Shown one piece after another: positions 53,240 to 64,000 of a stretch of 64,000 nucleotides of DNA; position 1 is the stretch's first letter; every line of letters begins with the position of its first letter. A model generated the notes under the pieces. That model searched no databases and was not told the DNA's origin. It was given only the letters and a program-made list of their open reading frames with translations. Both the position numbers and the translations under genes were made by a program. Source of the DNA: Fimbriimonadales bacterium (GTDB lineage: Bacteria; Armatimonadota; Fimbriimonadia; Fimbriimonadales; Fimbriimonadaceae); the NCBI GenBank assembly GCA_026418055.1, contig JAOACB010000005.1, positions 11,076-75,075 of the forward strand, written 5' to 3'.

Positions 53240-53839
53240 TCAGCGTCGGCGTCGACGCAAGGCAACCGCCAAGCCCGCCGCGCCGAGCGCCATCGTGAAC
53301 GGCTCGGGAACCGGAACGAACGTGAGGTCGTCGATGCCCTCCTGCTCGGTGGTGGACACGAAAAGGGCGTACCGGAAGGGAACCGGCGAGCTGACGGACA
53401 TGGAGTTGGCAACCAGCGTGGTGCCACCGTCCTGCGCGTTCATGAGCGCGACGACGTTGAAGTTGTCGTCCAGCGCCACCAGCTGCACCAGGTCGTTGCT
53501 CTCCGGCACGTAACGGTCGGTGATCAGGCTCACGAACGTGACCGGCGAGGAGAACGTCATCAGAAGGTCGTTCGTGCCGGGGGCGTAGCCGACCGTGTCC
53601 GGCGACCAAGCCAAGGAGCCCTTGGAGCCGAAGATTGCGCCGGTCATCGCCGGGAGCACCACGGTGTCTCCCAGGTTCAGGCCGGAGGTCACCTGCCCGT
53701 AGGAGAAGGTCACTCCCTGCGCCGCATACACGTTGCCCGGGTTGCTGCCGACGGACAGCAGCTCGAAGTCGATCACCACAGCCGAGGACCCCAGGGCGGA
53801 GACGGCTGCCAAGGCGGAGGCGGCAAGGATTCTACGCAT
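53240..53839 (-). CDS. PEP-CTERM protein, secreted
   Basis: 199 residues. Signal peptide MRRILAASALAAVSALGSSA, then a beta-sandwich-like body opening VVIDFELLSVGSNPGNVYAAQGVTFS, a pattern common to PEP-CTERM proteins with a carbohydrate-binding-like fold. It ends FVPVPEPFTMALGAAGLAVAL then RRRRR, the exosortase signal. AAGGAG lies before the ATG, and a TACACT box (with TGA before it, an extended -10) is 45 nt upstream at 53885-53890. Likely surface or matrix protein of unknown role. Confidence 0.85.
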   Translation of the reverse strand: MRRILAASALAAVSALGSSAVVIDFELLSVGSNPGNVYAAQGVTFSYGQVTSGLNLGDTVVLPAMTGAIFGSKGSLAWSPDTVGYAPGTNDLLMTFSSPVTFVSLITDRYVPESNDLVQLVALDDNFNVVALMNAQDGGTTLVANSMSVSSPVPFRYALFVSTTEQEGIDDLTFVPVPEPFTMALGAAGLAVALRRRRR

Positions 53840-53884
53840 GGACTTTCTCCTTCAGACAAGCACGTTCCCAGTCGTACAGCGGTC

Positions 53885-53890
53885 AGTGTA
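53885..53890 (-). promoter_or_regulatory. Extended -10 box of PEP-CTERM gene
   Basis: TGATACACT on the minus strand, an extended -10 form, 45 nt before the ATG at 53839. Confidence 0.45.
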
Positions 53891-53951
53891 TCACTGGTCT
53901 GGCCCGGTGCCGGGACGTTGAAGCCAAAACCGGTAGGATTGCGGGGTCCGC

Positions 53952-54028
53952 TGGTCGGGGCGACACGATTCGAACGTGCGACCTCTTCCACCCCATGGAA
54001 GCGCGCTACCAAACTGCGCCACGCCCCG
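53952..54028 (-). tRNA. tRNA-Pro (anticodon GGG)
   Basis: Acceptor stem CGGGGCG/CGCCCCG, D loop AGTTTGGTAG, anticodon stem CTTCC/GGAAG with loop ATGGGGT (anticodon GGG), T loop TTCGAAT and an encoded 3' CCA at 53952-53954. 77 nt. Position 32 is A, which is unusual. Confidence 0.95.
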
Positions 54029-54054
54029 ACGCCAAGAGCACAGTATACCGCAGG

Positions 54055-56073
54055 TCACCGCTCCAGCGGGAACGCGGAAGGCCGAACCTTCCACTCCGGC
54101 TTGCCGCGCCAAGGCTCGAAGGCGCTCTCGAACCTTCCGTACCCGAGACCGCGCGCCACCGAGTTCGGCTTCAGGCGGAAGTCGCCCTTGAGCGGGTCCA
54201 CGAACCCGGGATCCAGCACCCGGCTCTCCCTGTCCTGGCCCCTCGCTCGCCACTCCTCCAGCGTCCAGCCCGCGAAATCGAACGCCCCGCCTCCGACCTT
54301 CCAGTACAGGTTGCGGTCGAAGCGGTAATGGTTGTTGCCGCGCCAGTTGCCCCCGAGCAGCGGCGCGTCCGACCAGTACACGATGTTGCGCTCGAACGTG
54401 AACGAGAGGTGCGGCTCCTCCCTGGTGCGCATCACCTGGGCCTCGCCGCCGAGAGCCAGCACGTTATCGCTGACCACGTTCTCCTTGCCGTAGTGCTGGT
54501 GGAATCCCGCGCTCTTGGTCCGGTAGACGACGTTGCCGTACAGCCTCACCTCGGAGCTGCCCTCGTCGGTGTACAGCCCCCAGCCGCCGTACGAGTGGCT
54601 CTGCACGTCGTGGATGAGGTTGAAGCAGATCTCGGTGCCCGGCGCGGGCCCGAGGTGGTACACGCCGCCCATGTCGCTCAGCAGGCCCTGGCCGATGTGG
54701 TGGATGCGGTTGAACGCAACCCGGTTGTGGTGGCTGTTCGTGCGCTGGTAGCCCCAAGACCATCCGACGCTCACGCCCGTGTAGTACAGGTCGGCGATCT
54801 CGTTGCGCTCGACGGTGTTGCGGGGGCTCTGGCCGATGAACACCCCCACCCCGGCGGGGTGCAGCCGGCCGCCCTCCACGATGGTGCAGCCCCGGACGAT
54901 GTTCCTCTGCGCGATCCGCGCCTCGTCCTCGCTGAACGACAGCGTCCCGATCTTGACGCCGCCCGCGCCCAGCCTCCACAGACGGCAGCTCTCCACGGCG
55001 CAGTCCTGCGCGCCGTCTCCGAGCTCCACGGCGTACCCCTCGACGTCCGCCACGGTGCAACCGACGAAGGAGACGTTCGAGGAGCGCTCCACCAGCAGAG
55101 CCCCCGGCAGGTCCGATTCGGCCTGGGGCCAGTTCCGGCCCTCTGGCGGCAACGGGGGCGTCGCGGCGTGCCGGAACTCCAGCCCCCGGAACGACACGTG
55201 CCGGGCATCGCGCACCACGACGAGCCGCTCGAGCCTCGGCGCGACCGGCTCGAAGGATCGGACCCCGCGGGGAGGAATCGCCGTGAAGGTGCCCGTGCGG
55301 GAGTCCAGCACCCACTCGCCCGGCTCGTCCAGGCCCTCCGGCGCGTTCTCGACGAGGTAGCGCCCGTCCTTCTGGAAGCTCGCCCAAAAGTCCGGCCAGC
55401 CGGTGGCTCCCGTGAAGGTCACCACGTCGCCCTCGATGCTGCGGATGCGCAGGCGCGCCATACCCCAGATCATCACCGCCAGGACCTCCCGGTCCTGCAG
55501 GTTCTGCCACGATGGGTCCAAGTCTCCCGGCTTGAAACGGAACCGATCGTGGCCCTGGCGCGAGGCGGCGCCGGTGGGTTGCATCGGTTCTGCGACGCGC
55601 AGCCAGCCGCTCTTGGGAAGCCGCGCCCGCGGCAGCCGCCGGTCTCCCAGGAACAGCGACAGAGGCCTCCATCCCCCGCCGGCCGCCTCGGGCGTCTGCA
55701 GGCGCAAGCGACCCTGGCCGTCCGGCGCCCAGCCCCGCAGGGTCACCCCTCCCGAGAGGAGCGGCCGCTCGCCGGGGAACGCCTCGAGCACCGTGGGCGA
55801 TTGCGGGGTGCCTGACGCCGAGGAGCCGATCTCCAGCGGCTTGCCCAGAGCATAGGTTCCCCCGCGAAGGACCACACGGATCGGCTCGTGGCGCATCACC
55901 TTCAGCATCCGAAGGCGCTCCACCTCCCGCACCGCTCTGTCGAGCGTGCGGAACGGGCCGTTCTCGCCCCGCCTCTCCTCGGCCCTGCCGTTCCAAGCGT
56001 CGTTGCCGCGCGGCGACACGTAGATCGTCTCGCCGCCCTGGGCCATCGCCAGCGCCGCCATCGCCCACACCAT
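54055..56073 (-). CDS. Secreted right-handed parallel beta-helix protein
   Basis: 672 residues. A short signal ([13 protein letters not shown]) then the characteristic opening [15 protein letters not shown]...[16 protein letters not shown] of pectate-lyase-fold or polysaccharide-lyase-like proteins. The second half has the regular N-rich coil repeats of a parallel beta-helix ([57 protein letters not shown]). Such proteins bind or cleave acidic or other polysaccharides. A TATTCT box ends 7 nt before the ATG, so it is probably leaderless. No anchor is seen. Confidence 0.88.
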   Translation of the reverse strand: MVWAMAALAMAQGGETIYVSPRGNDAWNGRAEERRGENGPFRTLDRAVREVERLRMLKVMRHEPIRVVLRGGTYALGKPLEIGSSASGTPQSPTVLEAFPGERPLLSGGVTLRGWAPDGQGRLRLQTPEAAGGGWRPLSLFLGDRRLPRARLPKSGWLRVAEPMQPTGAASRQGHDRFRFKPGDLDPSWQNLQDREVLAVMIWGMARLRIRSIEGDVVTFTGATGWPDFWASFQKDGRYLVENAPEGLDEPGEWVLDSRTGTFTAIPPRGVRSFEPVAPRLERLVVVRDARHVSFRGLEFRHAATPPLPPEGRNWPQAESDLPGALLVERSSNVSFVGCTVADVEGYAVELGDGAQDCAVESCRLWRLGAGGVKIGTLSFSEDEARIAQRNIVRGCTIVEGGRLHPAGVGVFIGQSPRNTVERNEIADLYYTGVSVGWSWGYQRTNSHHNRVAFNRIHHIGQGLLSDMGGVYHLGPAPGTEICFNLIHDVQSHSYGGWGLYTDEGSSEVRLYGNVVYRTKSAGFHQHYGKENVVSDNVLALGGEAQVMRTREEPHLSFTFERNIVYWSDAPLLGGNWRGNNHYRFDRNLYWKVGGGAFDFAGWTLEEWRARGQDRESRVLDPGFVDPLKGDFRLKPNSVARGLGYGRFESAFEPWRGKPEWKVRPSAFPLER

Positions 56074-56080
56074 GGCGGGC

Positions 56081-56086
56081 AGAATA
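56081..56086 (-). promoter_or_regulatory. -10 box of beta-helix gene (leaderless)
   Basis: TATTCT on the minus strand ends 7 nt before the ATG at 56073, in the 22-nt gap after metB. Confidence 0.45.
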
Positions 56087-56095
56087 CCGTCGGCG

Positions 56096-57241
56096 CTAGC
56101 CGAGGCGAGCCAGAGCCTGCTCGAAGTCTTCGATCAGGTCGTCGGGGTCCTCGATGCCGACGCTGATCCGCAGCAGGTTCGGCGGTATGCCGCGGGCCAG
56201 CCGCTCCTCCTCGCTCATCGACGCGTGCGACATCAGCGGCGGATAGGCGACCAGGGACTCCACGCCGCCGAGGCTCTCCGCGAGCTGCACCACGCGGAAG
56301 CCCTCGGCCACCCGGGCGGCCTCCTCGGCCGAGTGCCCCACCTCGATGGCGAGCATCGCGCCGAAGTCCCTCATCTGCCGCCGGGCCAGCTCGTGGTCCG
56401 GATGGCTGGCCAGGCCGGGATAGTGCACGCGGCGCACCCTGGGGTGCCTCTCGAGGTGCTCGGCCAGACGCCGCGCGTTGGAGCAGTGCCGCTCCATCCG
56501 AACTTCCAGGGTCTTCAGGCCGCGCAGCGTGAGCCAGCAATCGAACGGGCTGGGCGCGGCTCCGGTCATCTTCAGCCACTCGAACATCGCCTGACCGAGC
56601 TCGGGATCGTTCGTGACGGTGGCTCCGCCCACCACGTCGCTGTGGCCGTTGATGTACTTGGTGTTGGAGTGCACCACGAGATCCACGCCGAGCGCCAGCG
56701 GGCTCTGCAGGTACGGCGATGCGAAGGTGTTGTCGAACACGCTCAGCACCCCCCTGCGGCGGCACGTTTCGGCCAGCGCGGCCACGTCCACGACCCTCAG
56801 GATCGGGTTCGTGGGCGACTCGAAGATCGCCAGGCGCGTGTTCGGTCGGATCGCCGCCTCGAGGCTCGCAGGGTCGCGAGCGTCGAACTCCGAGCACTCG
56901 ATGCCCTGCAGGGGCCAGACCTTCTCCTTGAGCCGGTACGTGCCGCCGTAGATGTCGGAGGCCACCAACACGTGGTCGCCCGCCCTGGCCAAGCTGCCCG
57001 CGGCGGTGATGGCCGCCATGCCGGAGGCGAACACCGTGCAGAACGACCCGCCCTCGAGCGAGGCGATCACCTGCTCGAGGATGTGCCGGTTGGGGTTGGC
57101 GCAGCGCGTGTAGTCGACGGGCGGCACCTCGGCCAGGCTCTGCCAGCTGAAGGTCGAAGTCTGATAGATGGGGTTGACCACCGCCCGGTAGTCGCCGTCG
57201 GGGTTCTGCCCGACCCGAATGGCCTTCGTCGCGAACCGCAT
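56096..57241 (-). CDS. metB: Cystathionine gamma-synthase/lyase family enzyme
   Basis: 381 residues. Cys/Met-metabolism PLP enzyme: FATKAIRVGQNPDGDYRAVVNPIYQTSTF at the start, YTRCANPNRHILE, the phosphate-binding FASGMAAI, VFDNTFASPYLQSPL and the PLP lysine in VVHSNTKYINGHSD. The C-terminal QLAESLGGVESLVAYP is typical. Synthase (MetB) and gamma-lyase cannot be separated surely by eye. A TATCTT box ends 8 nt before the ATG, indicating a leaderless mRNA. Confidence 0.9.
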   Translation of the reverse strand: MRFATKAIRVGQNPDGDYRAVVNPIYQTSTFSWQSLAEVPPVDYTRCANPNRHILEQVIASLEGGSFCTVFASGMAAITAAGSLARAGDHVLVASDIYGGTYRLKEKVWPLQGIECSEFDARDPASLEAAIRPNTRLAIFESPTNPILRVVDVAALAETCRRRGVLSVFDNTFASPYLQSPLALGVDLVVHSNTKYINGHSDVVGGATVTNDPELGQAMFEWLKMTGAAPSPFDCWLTLRGLKTLEVRMERHCSNARRLAEHLERHPRVRRVHYPGLASHPDHELARRQMRDFGAMLAIEVGHSAEEAARVAEGFRVVQLAESLGGVESLVAYPPLMSHASMSEEERLARGIPPNLLRISVGIEDPDDLIEDFEQALARLG

Positions 57242-57249
57242 GACCCCGG

Positions 57250-57255
57250 AAGATA
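57250..57255 (-). promoter_or_regulatory. -10 box of metB (leaderless)
   Basis: TATCTT on the minus strand ends 8 nt before the ATG at 57241. Confidence 0.45.
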
Positions 57256-57272
57256 CCCTTCCAGGGCCTTGC

Positions 57273-58124
57273 TCACTTCAGGCCGGTGAGCGCGATGCCC
57301 TGGATGAACAGCCGCTGCGTGAAGAAGAACAGCACGATCACCGGCGCGACCACGATCGTCGAGGCCGCCATCAGCAGGTTCCACTGGGTTCCGCCGTGCT
57401 GGCTCTGGTAGAACTGCAGGCCCAGCGCCAGGGTGAACGTCTTCTGGTCCAGCAGGTAGATGAGCGGTCCCAGAAAGTCGTTCCACGTGCCCATGAAGGC
57501 GAACAGCGCCACCACGGCGATGGCAGGCTTGCAGAGCGGCAGCACCACGTCGCGGAACACGCGCCACTCCGAGGCGCCGTCGATCTTCGCGGCCTCGCTC
57601 AGCTCGAACGGGAGCGTGCGGAAGAACTGGCGCAGCAGGAAGATCGAGAACGCGCTGCCGAACCACGCCGGGACCCAAAGCGGCCGGAAGGTGCCGATCC
57701 ACTCCAGGTGGCGGAACAGCGCGAACGTGGGGACCATCAGCACCGGAAACGGCACCATCATCGTCGCCAGCGTCGCGGCGAACATCGCGTCGCGGCCCCT
57801 CCACCTCAGCCGGGCGAACGCGTAGGCCACCACGGTGTTCGAGGCGACGGTGCCAGCCACCACCAGGATGCACAGCAGCAGGGTGTTGCGCGCGTACACC
57901 AAGAACGGGATGTAGCCGAGCTTGTCCGCGCCGTAGGTCATCGCGTCGGCGAAGTTGTTCCACTGCAGCTTGCTCGGGATCCACACGGGCGGGATGCGCA
58001 TGGTCTCCTCGATCGGCTTGAGGGCCGTGGAGATCAGCCACAGGAGGGGAAACAGGAACACCACGGACATCGCGATCAGCACGACCTCGATGCCGACGGT
58101 GGCCAGCAGGTTGCGCCGCTTCAC
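57273..58124 (-). CDS. Sugar ABC transporter permease, MalG-like
   Basis: 283 residues, six membrane helices. The EAA loop that contacts the ATPase is EAAKIDGASEWRVFRDVVLP. The N-terminus (FPLLWLISTALKPIEETMRIPPVWIP) is typical of carbohydrate CUT1 permeases. The GTG start at 58124 overlaps the stop of the other permease (GTGA). No ATPase gene follows, so a shared MsmK/UgpC-type ATPase encoded elsewhere is likely. Confidence 0.93.
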   Translation of the reverse strand: MKRRNLLATVGIEVVLIAMSVVFLFPLLWLISTALKPIEETMRIPPVWIPSKLQWNNFADAMTYGADKLGYIPFLVYARNTLLLCILVVAGTVASNTVVAYAFARLRWRGRDAMFAATLATMMVPFPVLMVPTFALFRHLEWIGTFRPLWVPAWFGSAFSIFLLRQFFRTLPFELSEAAKIDGASEWRVFRDVVLPLCKPAIAVVALFAFMGTWNDFLGPLIYLLDQKTFTLALGLQFYQSQHGGTQWNLLMAASTIVVAPVIVLFFFTQRLFIQGIALTGLK

Positions 58125-59008
58125 GCCGTCCCTCCTCCGCCGTAGTGCACGTGCCTCTCGCTGAGCTTCAGCGACAGCATCGTCAGCGCGAAGATGGCCA
58201 GAAACATGATCCAGCCCATGGCGCTGGCGTAGCCCATCTTGTTGTACAGGAACGCGTTGTCGAACAGGTACATGGCGTAGAAGTAGGTGGAGCGCGCGGG
58301 AGAACCGCCCGGGAACATGACGTAGGGCACCGTGAACACCTGCAGCGTTCCGATGATGCCCATGATCAGGTTGAACAGGATCACGGGCGAGATCATCGGG
58401 ATCGTCACGTGCCGCGTCTTCTGCCAGGCCGAGGCTCCGTCCAGCTCGGCGGCCTCGACCAGCGAGGTCGGCACGTCCTGCAGGCCCGCCAGGTAGATCA
58501 GCACCGCGTTGCCCACGCCCCACACGCCCAGAACCACCAGCGCGGGCTTGGACCACGCCGGGTCCCCCAGCCAGTTCGGGCCCTGGATGCCCACCATGCG
58601 CAGCACCTCGTTCAGGATGCCGTGCTCGCCGTTCAGGATCCACAGCCACAGCACCGCCAGCGACACCATCGGCACCAGCGAAGGCAGGAAGAACACCGTG
58701 CGGAAGAACGTGGTGCCGGGCACCTTGGCGTTCAGCAGCATGGCCAGGGCGAGAGCCGTCACCATGCCCGCCGGCAACGACAGCGCCGCGTAGATCGCCG
58801 TGTTCTTCACGGTGATCCAGAACACCTCGTCCGAGAACAGCTCGCGGTAGTTGTCCAGGCCGATGAACACCGGCTTCTTCAGCACGGAATAGTCGCAGAA
58901 CGAGAAGTAGATCGACGCCACCAGCGGGTACGCGAGGAACACCGCGAACCCGATGAACCAGGGCATCGCGAACAGGTATCCGGTCAGCCTCTCTTTGCGG
59001 ATCCTCAC
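58121..59008 (-). CDS. Sugar ABC transporter permease, MalF-like
   Basis: 295 residues, six membrane helices. Typical start (RKERLTGYLFAMPWFIGFAVF) and EAA loop EAAELDGASAWQKTRHVTIP. Its GTG start overlaps the solute-binding protein stop (GTGA), the second such junction in this operon. Pairs with the downstream permease to form the membrane channel of a CUT1 importer. Confidence 0.93.
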   Translation of the reverse strand: MRIRKERLTGYLFAMPWFIGFAVFLAYPLVASIYFSFCDYSVLKKPVFIGLDNYRELFSDEVFWITVKNTAIYAALSLPAGMVTALALAMLLNAKVPGTTFFRTVFFLPSLVPMVSLAVLWLWILNGEHGILNEVLRMVGIQGPNWLGDPAWSKPALVVLGVWGVGNAVLIYLAGLQDVPTSLVEAAELDGASAWQKTRHVTIPMISPVILFNLIMGIIGTLQVFTVPYVMFPGGSPARSTYFYAMYLFDNAFLYNKMGYASAMGWIMFLAIFALTMLSLKLSERHVHYGGGGTA

Positions 59009-60348
59009 TTCCAACCCTCCGCCTTCTCGCGCAGCTCGAGCCGCTTCAGGTACTGCTCCAGCTTGGGCTGCATGCGCGCGGTCACCGCGTCCAGAGCCTC
59101 CTTGGGGGTCTTGCGCAACAGGCCGATCTCCTCGAACGCGTTGTTCAGCTCGGCAGAGTACTCGGCCCAGATCCCGAGCTTCGGCGTGCCGACGGCGTTC
59201 GGCGAGGCAGCGAGCGAGTCGAACAGCCGGATGTAGGGGTTCGGGTGCCGCCTCCAGAACTCCTCGCTCACGTCGGTGAGCGGCGAGTTCTTGCGCTGCA
59301 ACAGGCACAGCGTCTCCATGCCCTTGCGGCTGTTGACGTACCGGATGAACTCGAACGCCTCCCGGGGGTGCTTGGCGCCGCGCGGGATGATCAGCACGTC
59401 GGCCTCGGCGATCGTGGTGCGCGCCAGGTCCGGCCGGTCGGCTGGGTGCGGGAACGGCGCCGCTGCCCACTCCAGCTCCGGGTTGTACATGGAGATGAAG
59501 TTGTACATCCACACGCCCTGGAGCACCATCGCGACCTTCTCGCTCATGAAGGCGTTCTGGGGCGAGGAGAAGTTGCCGAAGCCGCTGCGGAAGGTTTGGA
59601 CCTCGTTGGGGCCGTACTTCTTCGGGAACGACTGCACCCATTCGAACGCCCGCACGTTCTCGGGCGAGTTCGCCGTGATGCGGCCCTTGCCGTCCCACAG
59701 CCGCCCTCCGAAGAAGTAGCCCCAAGCCCAGTTCCACCATCCCGGCTCCGCGGGCAGGAACCCCGCCACGCGGATGCGTCCGGCGGCGTCCTTCTGCACC
59801 ATGCGGTCGGCCATGGCGCTCAGCTCCTCGATGGTGCTCGGCGGGCGGCTGGGGTCCAGGCCGGCTCGCCGCATCATGGCGGTGTTGAAGTGCAGCGCGG
59901 TGGTCGCGGGGGTGCTCGGCAGGGCCCACACGTGGCCGCGGTACGTGACCGCGTTCCAATACACGGGCTTGTAGTCCTCCGGGCCGATGCCCGCCTCCCT
60001 GCAGAAGTCGTCCAGCATCGTCACCGCCCGGTCGTCCACGAACTGGGCGACGTTCGAGCTGAAGATGCCGGCGACGTCCGGCGGAATGCCCGCGCTGGTG
60101 GCGAGCATGGTCTTGTTCTGCACGTTGCTGACGGTCAGCAGCTGGACGAAGATGCGGTTCTGCGACTTGTTGAAGTCGTCGACGACCTTGCGCATCGCGT
60201 CGCCCTCGAAGCCGGTCCACTTCTCCCAGTAGGTGATGCGGACCGGCCCCGGCCGAGCAGGCTCGCGCACGACGATCTCGCTCGCCGCCAAGGTCGCCGC
60301 CACAACCAGGAAGAACCCGGGGAGCGTGAAATCCGACAGCCGGTTCAC
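59005..60348 (-). CDS. Sugar ABC transporter solute-binding protein
   Basis: 447 residues from a GTG at 60348. An N-terminal hydrophobic segment (LPGFFLVVAATLAA) gives export; there is no lipobox Cys. The mature domain shows family 1 solute-binding features: ITYWEKWTGFEGDAMRKVVDDFNKSQ, VWALPSTPATTALHFN, AGFLPAEPGWWNWAWGYFFGG and PRGAKHPREAFEFIRYVNS. Aromatic residues suit an oligosaccharide. First gene of the permease operon and translationally coupled to it. Confidence 0.92.
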   Translation of the reverse strand: MNRLSDFTLPGFFLVVAATLAASEIVVREPARPGPVRITYWEKWTGFEGDAMRKVVDDFNKSQNRIFVQLLTVSNVQNKTMLATSAGIPPDVAGIFSSNVAQFVDDRAVTMLDDFCREAGIGPEDYKPVYWNAVTYRGHVWALPSTPATTALHFNTAMMRRAGLDPSRPPSTIEELSAMADRMVQKDAAGRIRVAGFLPAEPGWWNWAWGYFFGGRLWDGKGRITANSPENVRAFEWVQSFPKKYGPNEVQTFRSGFGNFSSPQNAFMSEKVAMVLQGVWMYNFISMYNPELEWAAAPFPHPADRPDLARTTIAEADVLIIPRGAKHPREAFEFIRYVNSRKGMETLCLLQRKNSPLTDVSEEFWRRHPNPYIRLFDSLAASPNAVGTPKLGIWAEYSAELNNAFEEIGLLRKTPKEALDAVTARMQPKLEQYLKRLELREKAEGWK

Positions 60349-60398
60349 GGACAGAATCTTGGCACGAAACGTCCGGGAGCGAAGCACCCGGGGTCGCC

Positions 60399-64000
<3,602 letters not shown>

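Overview
The window reads as a contig from a high-GC, uncultured bacterium of the Armatimonadota (Fimbriimonadia-like). The basis is two prepilin-type proteins with the [18 protein letters not shown] leader, three PEP-CTERM proteins ending VPEP...RRRRR, and a dense mix of housekeeping, glycan-use and signalling genes. Bases 7-40 are an Illumina Nextera adapter with the Tn5 mosaic end, so this is an assembled sequencing contig whose first true base is about 41. The first and last genes are both cut by the contig or window edge.

Layout. 41-9258: truncated DUF1501 gene, comM, an epimerase/glycosyltransferase pair, a ceramidase-like gene broken by an in-frame TAG, a beta-lactamase-fold hydrolase, a chemoreceptor and a DsrE-like protein. 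9298-13461: PEP-CTERM protein, DinB protein, tRNA-Val, pilin plus lipoprotein, DUF454, fabG. 13560-15704: a CARF protein with a RelE-like tail, 9 nt downstream of a gene holding only the C-terminal half of UvrA. 16225-22107: PEP-CTERM protein, 4Fe-4S ferredoxin, glycosidase, mutS. 22200-26053: yvlD-yvcK-gmk-helical-repeat operon with ATGA overlaps, then deoB. 26192-33380: vWA/membrane coiled-coil pair, second chemoreceptor, uroporphyrinogen-decarboxylase-like methyltransferase, second pilin plus small membrane protein. 33441-41712: dxs-nadA, response regulator, TPR pair, SDR threonine dehydrogenase, dprA-like. 41787-53161: GH38 alpha-mannosidase, MFS transporter, topA, then transglutaminase, PIN-TRAM, ispDF and hpf. 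53240-64000: PEP-CTERM protein, tRNA-Pro, beta-helix protein, metB, a sugar ABC transporter lacking an ATPase, and a large hybrid histidine kinase.

Themes. Glycan scavenging is represented by two glycosidases, a parallel beta-helix protein, sugar uptake and PEP-CTERM surface proteins. The MEP isoprenoid pathway is represented by dxs and fused ispDF. Genes linked to transformation or repair are comM, dprA-like, mutS and half of uvrA. About ten genes carry a TAnnnT-like -10 box only 6-9 nt before the start codon, which implies many leaderless mRNAs. The best candidate for an unusual system is the half-UvrA/CARF-RelE pair at 13560-15704.
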